Shown here in pieces: positions 1-7,663 of a DNA stretch of 64,000 nucleotides. Below the pieces are notes generated by a model that saw only the letters and a list, made by a program, of their open reading frames with translations, did no database searches and was not told where the DNA came from. Made by a program: the position numbers and the translations under genes. This DNA is from Mucilaginibacter ginsenosidivorax (GTDB lineage Bacteria; Bacteroidota; Bacteroidia; Sphingobacteriales; Sphingobacteriaceae), in contig NZ_CP042437.1 of the NCBI RefSeq assembly GCF_007971525.1, positions 6,076,001 through 6,140,000 on the forward strand. The letters are read 5' to 3'. Position 1 is the first letter of the stretch. Each line of letters opens with the position of its first letter.

Positions 1-119
1 TGGCGGGTGCCGTTTATACACACATCAAATTCCGTGAACCCCAAAAAGAGGTAATGACGCCCGTTTATGTTGGGCTGCATTTATTGGTCATATTTTTGTT
101 AACCCTATCAATAGCTTAA
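1..119 (+). CDS. DoxX-like membrane protein, C-terminal fragment cut by the window edge
   Basis: An open frame runs from the window edge to a TAA at 117-119 and gives 38 residues. They contain a polar stretch (YTHIKFREPQKEVMTP) followed by a hydrophobic segment ending LVIFLLTLSIA. A short hydrophilic loop rich in His, Arg and Pro before the last membrane helix is typical of the DoxX-like (DoxX_2) four-helix membrane proteins of Bacteroidetes. Only the last helix is visible, so the family call is tentative. The stop lies 4 bases before the ATG of the EVE-domain gene, so the two are probably cotranscribed. Confidence 0.5.
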   Translation, partial: AGAVYTHIKFREPQKEVMTPVYVGLHLLVIFLLTLSIA

Positions 120-123
120 TATT

Positions 124-564
124 ATGAAATACTGGATAACCGTAGTTTCAAAAGATCATATTACCCGCGGCGTGGCCGGTGGGTTTATGCAAGCCAATCA
201 TGGCAAACAAGGGCCGCTTACCCGTATGGCAACCGGCGATTGGGTAATCATCTATTCGCCTAAGAAGAGTATGGATGGAGACGAAAAACTCCAGGCCTTT
301 ACAGCTATAGGCCAGGTTGCCGCCGATGAGATATATCAATATAAAATGAGCGAAGATTTCAAACCTTTTCGCCGCGATGTTACTTACTATAAATGTAATG
401 AAACGCCGATAGTACCCCTGGTAGATAAATTGAGCTTTATGCCTAATAAACAATCATGGGGTTATCCCTTCCGCTTTGGTTTTTTTGAATTGCCGGGGCA
501 CGATTTTGAGCTGATAAAAAAACACATGTTAACAAACGAACCAACACCAATAAACAATAAATAA
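124..564 (+). CDS. EVE domain-containing protein
   Basis: This 146-residue protein is almost entirely one EVE domain (PUA-like fold). The start MKYWITVVSKDHITRG, the central GDWVIIYSPK and the closing F-R-F-G-F-F-E-L strand follow the family order. EVE domains are thought to bind modified bases or RNA, and some act as readers in restriction or RNA-modification systems, but small stand-alone versions like this one have no firmly assigned role. No restriction or methyltransferase gene is nearby. The neighbours are a DoxX-like fragment 4 bases upstream and an SRPBCC protein 11 bases downstream, so this looks like a small housekeeping operon. Length and start agree with the family. Confidence 0.85.
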   Translation: MKYWITVVSKDHITRGVAGGFMQANHGKQGPLTRMATGDWVIIYSPKKSMDGDEKLQAFTAIGQVAADEIYQYKMSEDFKPFRRDVTYYKCNETPIVPLVDKLSFMPNKQSWGYPFRFGFFELPGHDFELIKKHMLTNEPTPINNK

Positions 565-575
565 AACACTTCATT

Positions 576-998
576 ATGGAAAAGCTAACGTTAAAAACCG
601 AAATTAAATTTAAAGCCCCTGCTGCTAAAGTTTGGCAAGGCCTTACCGACCCGGCGATGGTAAAAGAATACTTTTTTGGCACCAATTTAGAATCGACCTG
701 GAAGGTAGGAGAGCCGATTAAATTCAGCGGCGAATGGGATGGGCATAAATATGAAGACAAGGGAACTATCCTGGAAATTGAGCCGGGCAAATTTGTTACA
801 TACAGCTATTGGAGCAGCATGGCCGGTACCGAAGATAAGCCCGAAAACTATGCCAATATCACTTACAGCCTGGACGAAGAAAACGGCGAAACCACTTTAA
901 CTATTATTCAGGATAATATAAAAAACCAGGAAGCCAAAGATCACTCTGAACAAAACTGGCAGGGTATGTTTGACGGTTTGAAAAAGATGATTGAGTAA
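576..998 (+). CDS. SRPBCC (AHSA1-like) domain protein
   Basis: A 140-residue single-domain START/Bet v1-like protein. The opening beta strand (LKTEIKFKAPAAKVWQGLTD), the YFFGTNLESTWKVGEPI segment, the middle strands and the C-terminal helix ending WQGMFDGLKKMIE are the standard order of the AHSA1/polyketide-cyclase-like group. Such proteins bind hydrophobic ligands, and the family name comes from the Hsp90 co-chaperone Aha1; small bacterial members mostly have no known ligand. It follows the EVE gene by 11 bases on the same strand. A second member of the same superfamily lies at 39740-40237. Confidence 0.85.
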   Translation: MEKLTLKTEIKFKAPAAKVWQGLTDPAMVKEYFFGTNLESTWKVGEPIKFSGEWDGHKYEDKGTILEIEPGKFVTYSYWSSMAGTEDKPENYANITYSLDEENGETTLTIIQDNIKNQEAKDHSEQNWQGMFDGLKKMIE

Positions 999-1007
999 GA
1001 CTCCACT

Positions 1008-1086
1008 CGTCATTGCGAGGTACGAAGCAATCCCCGACATGCTAAGCCCCGCATAGTTCGGGATTGCTTCGTACCTCGCAATGACG
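1008..1086. repeat. 27-bp perfect inverted repeat with a 25-base loop
   Basis: The arms are 1008-1034 and 1060-1086 and begin CGTCATTGCGAGGTACGAAG. The RNA would fold into a long perfect hairpin after the stop codon of the SRPBCC gene. There is no clear T tract, so it is better called an intergenic palindromic repeat than a simple terminator. From memory, palindromes built on the word GTCATTGCGAGG recur in many bacterial genomes. A degraded related word (GTAGGTACGAAGCAGTAACGATC) lies near 47345. Confidence 0.85.
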
Positions 1087-1170
1087 GTTTGTAATGATGA
1101 ATAATAATATTAAGTAAACTATATAATAAATTGACTAAAAGTTAATTATAAACCAGTATAACAAATAGTA

Positions 1171-1638
1171 ATGACAGCTATAACAGCAAAAACGCATCTT
1201 AAAGGCTTCTTTTTGGAAGGTATTTCGGTACGTACAACAAATCAAAATGGACAGTCGGCAAAAGACATTGGCGAGCTATGGGGCCGGTTTATGGCTGACA
1301 ATGTGCTGCTGCAGATTGAAGACAGGATAACAGACGAGATATACTGTGTATACACCGATTATGAAAGCGATTATACAGGCTTTTACACCGCGGTATTGGG
1401 TTGTAAAGTAAGTTCGCTGGATAACATACCCGAAGGGCTGATAAGCCTTATAGTGCCAGCCGCTGACTATGTGAAATACGTTGCCAAAGGCCGCCTGCCC
1501 GATTGCGTGGCCGAGGCCTGGCAAAACATATGGAGCAGTGATTTAGATAGGAAATACATTGCCGATTTTGACGTTTGGGGAACCAAAGCCCAAAACCCGG
1601 AAGATGCTGAAGTGGATATATATGTTGGGGTTGTCTAA
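1171..1638 (+). CDS. GyrI-like / AraC effector-binding domain protein
   Basis: A 155-residue stand-alone effector-binding domain. The opening GFFLEGISVRTTNQNGQSAKDIGELWGRF, the middle YCVYTDYESDYTGFYTAVLGC and the end with VAEAWQNIWSSDL...ADFDVWG...AEVDIYVGVV match the Cass2/GyrI-like layout, in which two repeats form a cleft for cationic or aromatic small molecules. There is no DNA-binding domain, so it is not itself a regulator. No drug-efflux partner is adjacent. The gene ends at a converging repeat block shared with dihydroorotase. The ligand is unknown. Confidence 0.75.
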   Translation: MTAITAKTHLKGFFLEGISVRTTNQNGQSAKDIGELWGRFMADNVLLQIEDRITDEIYCVYTDYESDYTGFYTAVLGCKVSSLDNIPEGLISLIVPAADYVKYVAKGRLPDCVAEAWQNIWSSDLDRKYIADFDVWGTKAQNPEDAEVDIYVGVV

Positions 1639-1639
1639 A

Positions 1640-1814
1640 TCAGAATTCACAGAATTTAAGAATTTACAGAATGTGTTTTGAATGAAAATTGATGTTTGTC
1701 ATTTTTAGATTGCTCCGCCCCTTTCTAACGATGTAACTTTCCGATATTTTTCTGCCGCTTTTCCACTCCAGAAAATTCTGTAAATTCTGTAAATTCTGCA
1801 AATTCTGATTCAGA
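1640..1814. repeat. Inverted array of the word AGAATTTACAG between convergent genes
   Basis: The left part (about 1640-1675) reads as tandem variants of CAGAATTTA and the right part (about 1767-1814) as the reverse complement, ATTCTGTAAATTCTGTAAATTC, ending ATTCTGATTCAG. The two blocks could pair into one hairpin. It sits exactly between the stop codons of the effector-binding gene and pyrC, so it may end transcription from both sides. The closing ATTCTGATTCAG recurs at 32955-32966 and 36369-36380. Confidence 0.75.
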
Positions 1815-3149
1815 CTACCTGCTAAAATTCAGCCGTTTACCGGTCTCACCTTCTACCAGGCTTCCGTTGGCGTACACAATATTGCCTGATACCAGTGTGT
1901 AAGCTATCCGCGAGCGGAAGGTAGTGCCTTCAAAAGGGCTCCAGCCACATTTATATAAAATATTGGCCTTGTTTACGTTCCAGGGGTTATTCAGGTCAAC
2001 TAAAGCCAGGTCGGCCCAGTAGCCTTCGCGGATAAAGCCGCGCCTGTCAATCTGGAAACAGGTAGCCACATTATGCGCCATTTTTTCGGCTATTTGTTCA
2101 AGTGTAATTTTACCGTGGTGGTAAAGCTCAAGCATGGCCGGCAGCGCGTGTTGCACCAACGGACCGCCCGAAGGTGCCTGTAAATAAGGCTGTGCTTTTT
2201 CTTCGATGGTATGCGGGGCGTGGTCGGTGGCTATTACATCAATACGTCCATCTAAAACAGCCTGCAAAATAGCGTCTCTGTCGCTTTCTTTTTTCACGGC
2301 CGGGTTCCACTTAATCAGGTTGCCTTTAGTCTCGTAGTCGGCATCTGTGAACCACAGGTGGTGCACGCAGGCCTCGGCAGTAATGCGTTTGTCTTTAAGT
2401 GGGGTGGTATTATCAAAAAGGTGCGTTTCAAGCGCGGTTGAAATATGCAGGATGTGCAGGCGTGTATTGTGCTTTTTAGCAAGGTCCACCGCCATTGATG
2501 ATGATAGGTAACAAGCCTCGGCGCTACGGATCTTTGGATGAAGTGTCACCGGTATATTATCGCCCAGTAGTTGTTTGTAATGGTTAAGGTTGCTTTTAAT
2601 GGTGGCCTCATCCTCGCAATGCACTGCTATCAGCATAGGCGAATTAGCAAAAAGGTTGTCTAAAGTTTGCGGATTATCTACCAGCATATTTCCCGTTGAC
2701 GAGCCCATGAAAACCTTAATACCACAAACATTGGCGGTATCGGTGCGAAGTACCTGGTCCAGGTTGTCGTTAGATGCCCCCATGAAAAACGAGTAATTGG
2801 CCAGCGAGTTACGCGATGCAATGTCGTATTTATCTTGCAGCAACTCCTGTGTTAACGTGTTAGGCACCGTATTGGGCATCTCCATAAATGATGTAATACC
2901 GCCTGCAACAGCTGCACGCGATTCGGAATGAATATCGGCCTTGTAGGTAAGCCCCGGTTCGCGAAAATGCACCTGGTCGTCAATGCAGCCAGGGAAAAGA
3001 TAAAGCCCTTCGGCATTTATAACTTCATCGGCATGGGTATCAATTTGCGGGTCTATCCGGTCAATCAAACCATCTTTAATCAATACGTCGGCTACAAATT
3101 GCCTGTTTTCGTTAACTATTGTTGCTGATTTAATGAGGATTGTAGCCAT
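1815..3149 (-). CDS. pyrC: Dihydroorotase (type I-like)
   Basis: The enzyme closes carbamoyl-aspartate to dihydroorotate in pyrimidine synthesis. I take the start as MATILIKSAT at 3149 (444 residues); an upstream ATG at 3197 would add 16 residues with no family counterpart. Amidohydrolase features seen: DDQVHFREPG at residues 57-66, K145 in GIKVFMGSST as the likely carbamylated Lys, H177 (VHCED), H235 (LHILHIS) and D309 in ATDHAPH. The first His of the usual H-x-H pair is Gln (Q59). From memory this Q form occurs in other Bacteroidetes dihydroorotases, so it may not mean loss of activity. No other pyrimidine genes are near. An HxlR gene lies 93 bases upstream on the same strand. Confidence 0.88.
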   Translation of the reverse strand: MATILIKSATIVNENRQFVADVLIKDGLIDRIDPQIDTHADEVINAEGLYLFPGCIDDQVHFREPGLTYKADIHSESRAAVAGGITSFMEMPNTVPNTLTQELLQDKYDIASRNSLANYSFFMGASNDNLDQVLRTDTANVCGIKVFMGSSTGNMLVDNPQTLDNLFANSPMLIAVHCEDEATIKSNLNHYKQLLGDNIPVTLHPKIRSAEACYLSSSMAVDLAKKHNTRLHILHISTALETHLFDNTTPLKDKRITAEACVHHLWFTDADYETKGNLIKWNPAVKKESDRDAILQAVLDGRIDVIATDHAPHTIEEKAQPYLQAPSGGPLVQHALPAMLELYHHGKITLEQIAEKMAHNVATCFQIDRRGFIREGYWADLALVDLNNPWNVNKANILYKCGWSPFEGTTFRSRIAYTLVSGNIVYANGSLVEGETGKRLNFSR

Positions 3150-3242
3150 ATAGGATTTCGGATTTGGGATGTTCGAGTTCGGATTTTTATTGGGCAAATT
3201 TAGAATTTAGGGGGATATATTCAGGTATCGCCCAACACTGAT

Positions 3243-3665
3243 TTATATCGCCCATTTTGCAGTTTCCGGCATCTCCGGGAAACTGCCCATGTTTTTATAA
3301 ATAGCCGTACCGTTAGCTTCGCTGTCTTCAATTGCCCAACTTGCCATGGCATGCATTACCGGCCTTAAACCTTCACCTGTTCTGCTCAGGCTATAGGTTA
3401 CATATGGCGGCACCACTGGTTTTGCTTCCCTGATAACCAGTTTATCGGCTTCCAACTGCTTTAGGTGCTGGATGAGCATTTTTTCCGTTATGGTAGGTAT
3501 TGCCTTTTTTAATTCGCTGTAGCGCTTGCTGCCGTTTAGCAGGTGAAACACTATAATTGGTTTCCAATAGCCGCCTATACGCTCCATCACGTAGGTTACA
3601 GGGCACTCCTTAAATGCGGCCTGCTTGTTTTCCTGTATGGTAGATGTTTCTTTTATCTGGGTCAT
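3243..3665 (-). CDS. HxlR-family winged-helix regulator
   Basis: A 140-residue HxlR-type regulator. The conserved N-terminal Cys (C21 in ECPVTYVMERIGGYWKP) is followed by the recognition region (YSELKKAIPTITEKMLIQHL) and the wing (VKP-like VVPPYVTYSLS). The single Cys at this place is the redox or electrophile sensor in characterised HxlR proteins such as YodB and HypR. It is divergent from an NmrA-like NAD(P)H-binding gene across an 83-base spacer that holds a candidate operator, the standard arrangement for a regulator of quinone or aldehyde stress. The target is inferred, not shown. Confidence 0.9.
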   Translation of the reverse strand: MTQIKETSTIQENKQAAFKECPVTYVMERIGGYWKPIIVFHLLNGSKRYSELKKAIPTITEKMLIQHLKQLEADKLVIREAKPVVPPYVTYSLSRTGEGLRPVMHAMASWAIEDSEANGTAIYKNMGSFPEMPETAKWAI

Positions 3666-3683
3666 GCGGATACATACTTTAGG

Positions 3684-3709
3684 GTAAGTACTTGTATAAA
3701 AGTAAGTAC
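3684..3709. promoter_or_regulatory. Candidate HxlR operator
   Basis: Two copies of GTAAGTAC (3684-3691 and 3702-3709) lie 18 bases apart, and between them TACTT and AAGTA form an inverted repeat with a 6-base gap (3689-3704). The site overlaps the -33 element of the NmrA-like gene, so a bound regulator would block that promoter. HxlR proteins bind such short palindromes next to their own genes. Confidence 0.5.
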
Positions 3710-3722
3710 AAATATAACTTTG
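3692..3722 (+). promoter_or_regulatory. Bacteroidetes-type promoter of the NmrA-like gene
   Basis: TTG at 3692-3694, a 20-base spacer and TAACTTTG at 3715-3722 fit the Bacteroidetes sigma-ABfr consensus (TTTG-N19/20-TAnnTTTG). The ATG is 27 bases after the -7 box. Confidence 0.5.
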
Positions 3723-3748
3723 CCCTCAACAAAAACAAAATTATAATC

Positions 3749-4633
3749 ATGAAAATCATCGTAACAGGTTCATTAGGCAATATCAGCAAACCATTGGTAA
3801 AGCAATTAATTGAGGCAGGACACCAGGTAACCGTCATCGGCAGCGATAAAAATAAAGCCGCGGCTATCGGAGCATTAGGCGCCGTGGCGGCTATCGGTTC
3901 ATTAGCAGATACCGCATTCCTTGCAGACACTTTTACCGGTGCAGATGCAGTTTACGCCATGGTACCGCCAAACTTTGGTGCCGCTAACTTAAGGCAATAT
4001 ATGGGCGACACAGGTAAAAGCTATGCCGAAGCTATCCAAAAATCGGGAGTTAAAAAGGTGGTAGCGTTAAGTAGTATCGGCGCACATTTAAGTGAAGGAA
4101 CCGGGCCGATAAAAGGTATTCACGATGTGGAAGGTATTTTGAGTGGCTTACCAGGAGTAGCTGTCAAATTCATTCGGGCGCCTTTCTTTTATGTGAATTT
4201 GCTTAATGATATTCCGGCTATTAAGCACCAGGGAATTTTGGGATCAAACTATCCGGCTGATGCCAGGCTTGTGATGGTACACCCACGGGATATTGCCGAT
4301 GCCGTTGCCGAAGAACTGCAAGCCGATTTTACCGGCAAAAGTGTACGCTACATTGTGAGCGACGAAAGTACAACCGCCCAGGTAGCAACAGCTTTAGGCA
4401 AAGCCATTGGTAAACCCGAATTGCAATGGACTGGTTTTAGCGACGAGCAGGCGCTTCAGGGGATGTTGCAGCATGGTTTGCCGCCCGAGATGGCCAAAAA
4501 CTTTGTAGAAATGGGCACAGCCGTACGTAGTGGAATAATCTGGGAAGATTATGACCTCCACAAACCCGCCCAATCGGGCAAGGTAAAACTCGAAGATTTT
4601 GCCAGGGAATTTGCCGAAATTTATAACAGCTAA
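3749..4633 (+). CDS. NmrA-like NAD(P)H-binding protein
   Basis: A 294-residue Rossmann-fold protein of the atypical SDR (NmrA/HSCARG, azoreductase-like) group. It starts MKIIVTGSLGNISKP with the nucleotide-binding turn, then AVYAMVPPNF and VKKVVALSSIGAH, where the family has the second and third Rossmann strands. The start at 3749 is chosen because the Rossmann strand begins there; the longer frame from 3692 adds 19 Lys/Asn/Tyr-rich residues that overlap the promoter. Related QorB-like enzymes reduce quinones with NAD(P)H. Control by the divergent HxlR protein is likely from the shared spacer. A strong terminator follows. Confidence 0.85.
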   Translation: MKIIVTGSLGNISKPLVKQLIEAGHQVTVIGSDKNKAAAIGALGAVAAIGSLADTAFLADTFTGADAVYAMVPPNFGAANLRQYMGDTGKSYAEAIQKSGVKKVVALSSIGAHLSEGTGPIKGIHDVEGILSGLPGVAVKFIRAPFFYVNLLNDIPAIKHQGILGSNYPADARLVMVHPRDIADAVAEELQADFTGKSVRYIVSDESTTAQVATALGKAIGKPELQWTGFSDEQALQGMLQHGLPPEMAKNFVEMGTAVRSGIIWEDYDLHKPAQSGKVKLEDFAREFAEIYNS

Positions 4634-4647
4634 TTGAAATCAAATAA

Positions 4648-4685
4648 AAGGCCGCCTCATTTTTGTTGAGGTGGCCTTTTTTGAC
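4648..4685 (+). terminator. Intrinsic terminator
   Basis: GGCCGCCTCA (4650-4659) pairs with TGAGGTGGCC (4667-4676) with one G-T pair, followed by TTTTTT. It ends the NmrA-like transcript. The A run before the stem could let it work for the opposite strand too. Confidence 0.85.
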
Positions 4686-4755
4686 TTTATAATTAGGAGA
4701 GTACCCGACCGTTACGCATTACAATACCTAAGCAAACCAACATTTCAGGCTTCTT

Positions 4756-6129
4756 TTACAAACTTCCTAAAAACTTCAATACCAATGCCCTGTCTGACTT
4801 CGATAGTTTGGAGAAGTATACTTTAGAAGCTTCCGCCTCGCCACCGTGCCACATAATGGCTTCCGTTACGGATCGTGCGCGGCCATCATGTAAATAATAG
4901 CCTGGGCTGTTCACTTTTTCGAATAAACCGAGGCCCCAAAGCGAGGCGGTGCGCCATTCCTGTCCGCTGGCCAAAAAGTCGGGGCGGTTATCGGCAAGAC
5001 CGGGGCCCATGTCATGTACAAGTATATCGGTGTAAGGGTGTATCACCTGGTTTGATACCGGCGCGAAAGCTACATTTACCCCAGTAGTAAGGGTTTGCCG
5101 GTGGCAAACGGCACATTTGGCGGCCTTAAATAACGCCTCTCCCTTTTTGCAATCGGCATCGGTAACGTCGCGGCGGGCCGGCACGGCGAGGGTTGCGGCA
5201 TAAAACCTGACGGCATTTAAGGTGCTATCCGGTAATTCCGGGTCATCTTTCAAGCCATCATCCTGAATTTGTCCGAAACTGCTTTCAACCGGGAATATCC
5301 TGTTGGTAATGCCTATGTCCTGGTTATAAGCAGCTGCAACCTGCGTCAGTATCGATGCCGTATTGGCCTTCCATCCAAACCTGCCCAACTGGCGCGATTG
5401 TGTAGTAACGTCCCAAACGTAGTTGGGCTTGCCTTTTATGCCGTCGCCATCAGCATCGTTAGGGTCGGCCATGGCTACAATTTCACTTTCGGGCACGGCC
5501 TCCAGCAAACCCAGGCCAAACATTGGCGGCGCCAGGCGGGGCGACAGCAGGTAACTGCCGGATATGGCTGTATATAAATTAGTAAGCGTATAAGTGGGCG
5601 CCCTTAATTCATAAGTTTCGCCGTCGGCAAAACTGTAAGTGGTATAAGTGTAGGCAATATTTATTTTAGCCTCGGGTACCTGGCCAAATACAGCCTTATC
5701 CTGTAATTGCAAACCATAACCGGGTACCGGAAGGGGGCCGCCATGGGCGTCGGCGCCAGGCAGGCTGATGCGTACCAGCAGCGAAGAACGGGATTCCCCC
5801 GCGGTAGGCAAGCCAATACCATCATTATGATGGCACGATATACATGATGTATTATTAAAAATAGTGCCTAACCCGCTGTTAATGGGTGCAGGGGCGGTAA
5901 CAAATATTTTGCTAAAAGCAGCATCGCCAAAGCCATGTACCTTTTGATCATAATCTGACATGCCGGGGAACATGTTGCTGAACGCATGAGATGTAAGATC
6001 AAATACCGTAGTTATTCCGCCCGACAGGCGCTCGTCATATCCTGTATCAGGAAACTGCGCAGCCTTTTGGCATTCTGATAAAATAAGTACCAAAAGTGCT
6101 AATACGCCTACTACCTTTAACTTTTTCAC
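4756..6129 (-). CDS. Di-heme oxidoreductase (DHOR family) lipoprotein
   Basis: 457 residues with an N-terminal membrane/lipoprotein-like signal (LILSEC, Cys20; Glu before Cys is atypical for a lipobox). Two c-type heme motifs are visible: CISCH at 96-100 and CAVCH in the C-terminal half, the latter in a typical KGEALFKAAKC setting. The C-terminal WRTASLWGLGL, YLHDGRA and EAIMWHGGEA blocks are hallmarks of the di-heme oxidoreductase (COG3488) family, related to di-heme peroxidases. In Bacteroidetes these genes travel with imelysin, as here (18 bases downstream of it in the transcript). A periplasmic redox role in iron uptake is inferred. It is the last gene of the operon. Confidence 0.85.
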   Translation of the reverse strand: MKKLKVVGVLALLVLILSECQKAAQFPDTGYDERLSGGITTVFDLTSHAFSNMFPGMSDYDQKVHGFGDAAFSKIFVTAPAPINSGLGTIFNNTSCISCHHNDGIGLPTAGESRSSLLVRISLPGADAHGGPLPVPGYGLQLQDKAVFGQVPEAKINIAYTYTTYSFADGETYELRAPTYTLTNLYTAISGSYLLSPRLAPPMFGLGLLEAVPESEIVAMADPNDADGDGIKGKPNYVWDVTTQSRQLGRFGWKANTASILTQVAAAYNQDIGITNRIFPVESSFGQIQDDGLKDDPELPDSTLNAVRFYAATLAVPARRDVTDADCKKGEALFKAAKCAVCHRQTLTTGVNVAFAPVSNQVIHPYTDILVHDMGPGLADNRPDFLASGQEWRTASLWGLGLFEKVNSPGYYLHDGRARSVTEAIMWHGGEAEASKVYFSKLSKSDRALVLKFLGSL

Positions 6130-6147
6130 CTGTATAAACCTGTATAA

Positions 6148-7221
6148 TTAGTCTGCGATATTTGCTTCAATAAAAGCGTTTAAGTCAACGCTCAAGGTTG
6201 TTTGTAACGTGGCTATAGCGTCTTGTGTAGCTTTGATTTGGCCGCGTTGGTTGTATATGGCTTTTTCAAAAGTTTGGGTTATGGTGCCAAATAAAGCCAA
6301 TACCGCATTGTACTGTGTTTTGATTTTGGCATCCAGCGAGGCATTTTTTGCCGCTACCAATGTGCTTAGGCTCGCGGTGCCGTTTGCCCCATTGTAGGAA
6401 CAGGTATACACATTAAGGATACCCTTGATATTGTTTGTAAAATCGGTAGTGGAGTTATGCGAAAACGACGATTCATCCAATGTGCTGTCGCGTGCGGCAT
6501 ACGGATCTTCCATTTTACCGGTGCCAACTTCGTTGCAGATATCCGACATTGCACCAACCATTGCTTTAAATAGGTCTTTGCGGGTTTTGAATACGGCACT
6601 TCCTTTACCTGCCGTTGTTACCGTTGCCGAGTAGTTGCCGCCTGTGGCAGCCCAGCTGTCGCGTAGCTGGGTAGTGGTATTTACCAGGCTTTGTGTTGTT
6701 GAGGCCAGGAATAGTTTTTCACGGGCTGTAATATCCGTGGCCTTTTTGGTGCCACCAACGCCAAATATGATATATTCAATAGCGTGAAAGCCTTTAGCTG
6801 TGCCATCAAGCTTGTCAATGTCGGCAACAGCCAATGAGCCCGAACTGGCCAGTAAGCCATCAACATCAAGCTTGTTTAGCGGCCAGCTATCCATTGTGGG
6901 GTCGTAATCGTTGTCTTCAACCGGCCCAAACAAAAAGCCTTCGCATGCTTCCCATGGCGCACGGGTGGCTTTCCAGGCATTTTGCGCAGCTAAAAGATTG
7001 GCTGCATTTGGGGTAGCAATTAAAGTAGTAACCGCCGTTTGCAACACCACTGCGTTTGCCTGTATCTGTACGTAATTGGGATTTGCAACAACGCTCACAA
7101 AATCATTTATCACCTGGGCTTCTACGTCGGTTGTTACCGGTGTGGTTGTTGTATTGCTTTTGCTGCAGGCACCCAAACCGAGGGCGGCTACGCAAACCAA
7201 TACGAGTAAGTTATTTTTCAT
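6148..7221 (-). CDS. Imelysin-family (IrpA-like) periplasmic lipoprotein
   Basis: 357 residues starting with a lipoprotein signal (VAALGLGACSK, Cys19). The GxHxxE signature of imelysin/EfeO-like proteins is seen as GFHAIEY at 144-150, with the supporting WEACEGFLFGPVEDNDYDP segment at 90-108. Imelysins bind or sense iron in the periplasm; despite the old name, no peptidase activity is expected. It lies between the Rieske-protein gene (7 bases) and the di-heme oxidoreductase gene (18 bases) in an operon with a porin, and a Fur-like palindrome stands before the first gene, which all fits iron handling. Confidence 0.88.
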   Translation of the reverse strand: MKNNLLVLVCVAALGLGACSKSNTTTTPVTTDVEAQVINDFVSVVANPNYVQIQANAVVLQTAVTTLIATPNAANLLAAQNAWKATRAPWEACEGFLFGPVEDNDYDPTMDSWPLNKLDVDGLLASSGSLAVADIDKLDGTAKGFHAIEYIIFGVGGTKKATDITAREKLFLASTTQSLVNTTTQLRDSWAATGGNYSATVTTAGKGSAVFKTRKDLFKAMVGAMSDICNEVGTGKMEDPYAARDSTLDESSFSHNSTTDFTNNIKGILNVYTCSYNGANGTASLSTLVAAKNASLDAKIKTQYNAVLALFGTITQTFEKAIYNQRGQIKATQDAIATLQTTLSVDLNAFIEANIAD

Positions 7222-7228
7222 AGGTAAG

Positions 7229-7663
7229 TTAAATTAGATGGATGATTATTTGATCTGATTGTATTTCTGTTTTGTACTTTTTTAACGGCCGCTCGGCAGG
7301 GCCGGTAATTACTTTACCTTCACCATTAAAAGCGCTGCCATGCAAATCGCATTTATAGCCGTTACCGGTAGGCATTAACTGGTTATCGGCATGGGTACAT
7401 TTTAAAAGCAAAGCGGTATAACTGCCATCGGCCTCCTTTTTCAGGCCGATATTATAATACAGGTTTTTAGGTTGAATAAGCTGGAAATTGGTTGTGCCAA
7501 AAATGGCAACAGGTACGCTTACCGCATTATTGGCTACACCTGTTTTGTAAACAGGTAAAGTAGCACAACCAGATATAGATCCGGCTATCATACCGGCGCC
7601 AACAGCTACACACAACGAGCACGACTGTTTAATGAATTTTCTTCTGTGCATATAAAGCCCCAT
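7229..7663 (-). CDS. Rieske [2Fe-2S] domain protein, exported
   Basis: 144 residues. The two Rieske ligand pairs are clear: C89-T-H91 (LLLKCTHADNQLMP) and C105-D-L-H108 (GYKCDLHGSAF). The N-terminus (RRKFIKQSCSLC, a hydrophobic stretch, then SGC33) suggests export, perhaps as a lipoprotein; the RRKF pair resembles a twin-arginine signal but the motif is incomplete. The first ATG directly follows the stop of the porin gene (TAAATG); a second ATG, 12 bases on, gives MHRRKF and may be the true start. An electron-transfer partner for the di-heme enzyme of the same operon is the natural inference. Confidence 0.82.
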   Translation of the reverse strand: MGLYMHRRKFIKQSCSLCVAVGAGMIAGSISGCATLPVYKTGVANNAVSVPVAIFGTTNFQLIQPKNLYYNIGLKKEADGSYTALLLKCTHADNQLMPTGNGYKCDLHGSAFNGEGKVITGPAERPLKKYKTEIQSDQIIIHLI

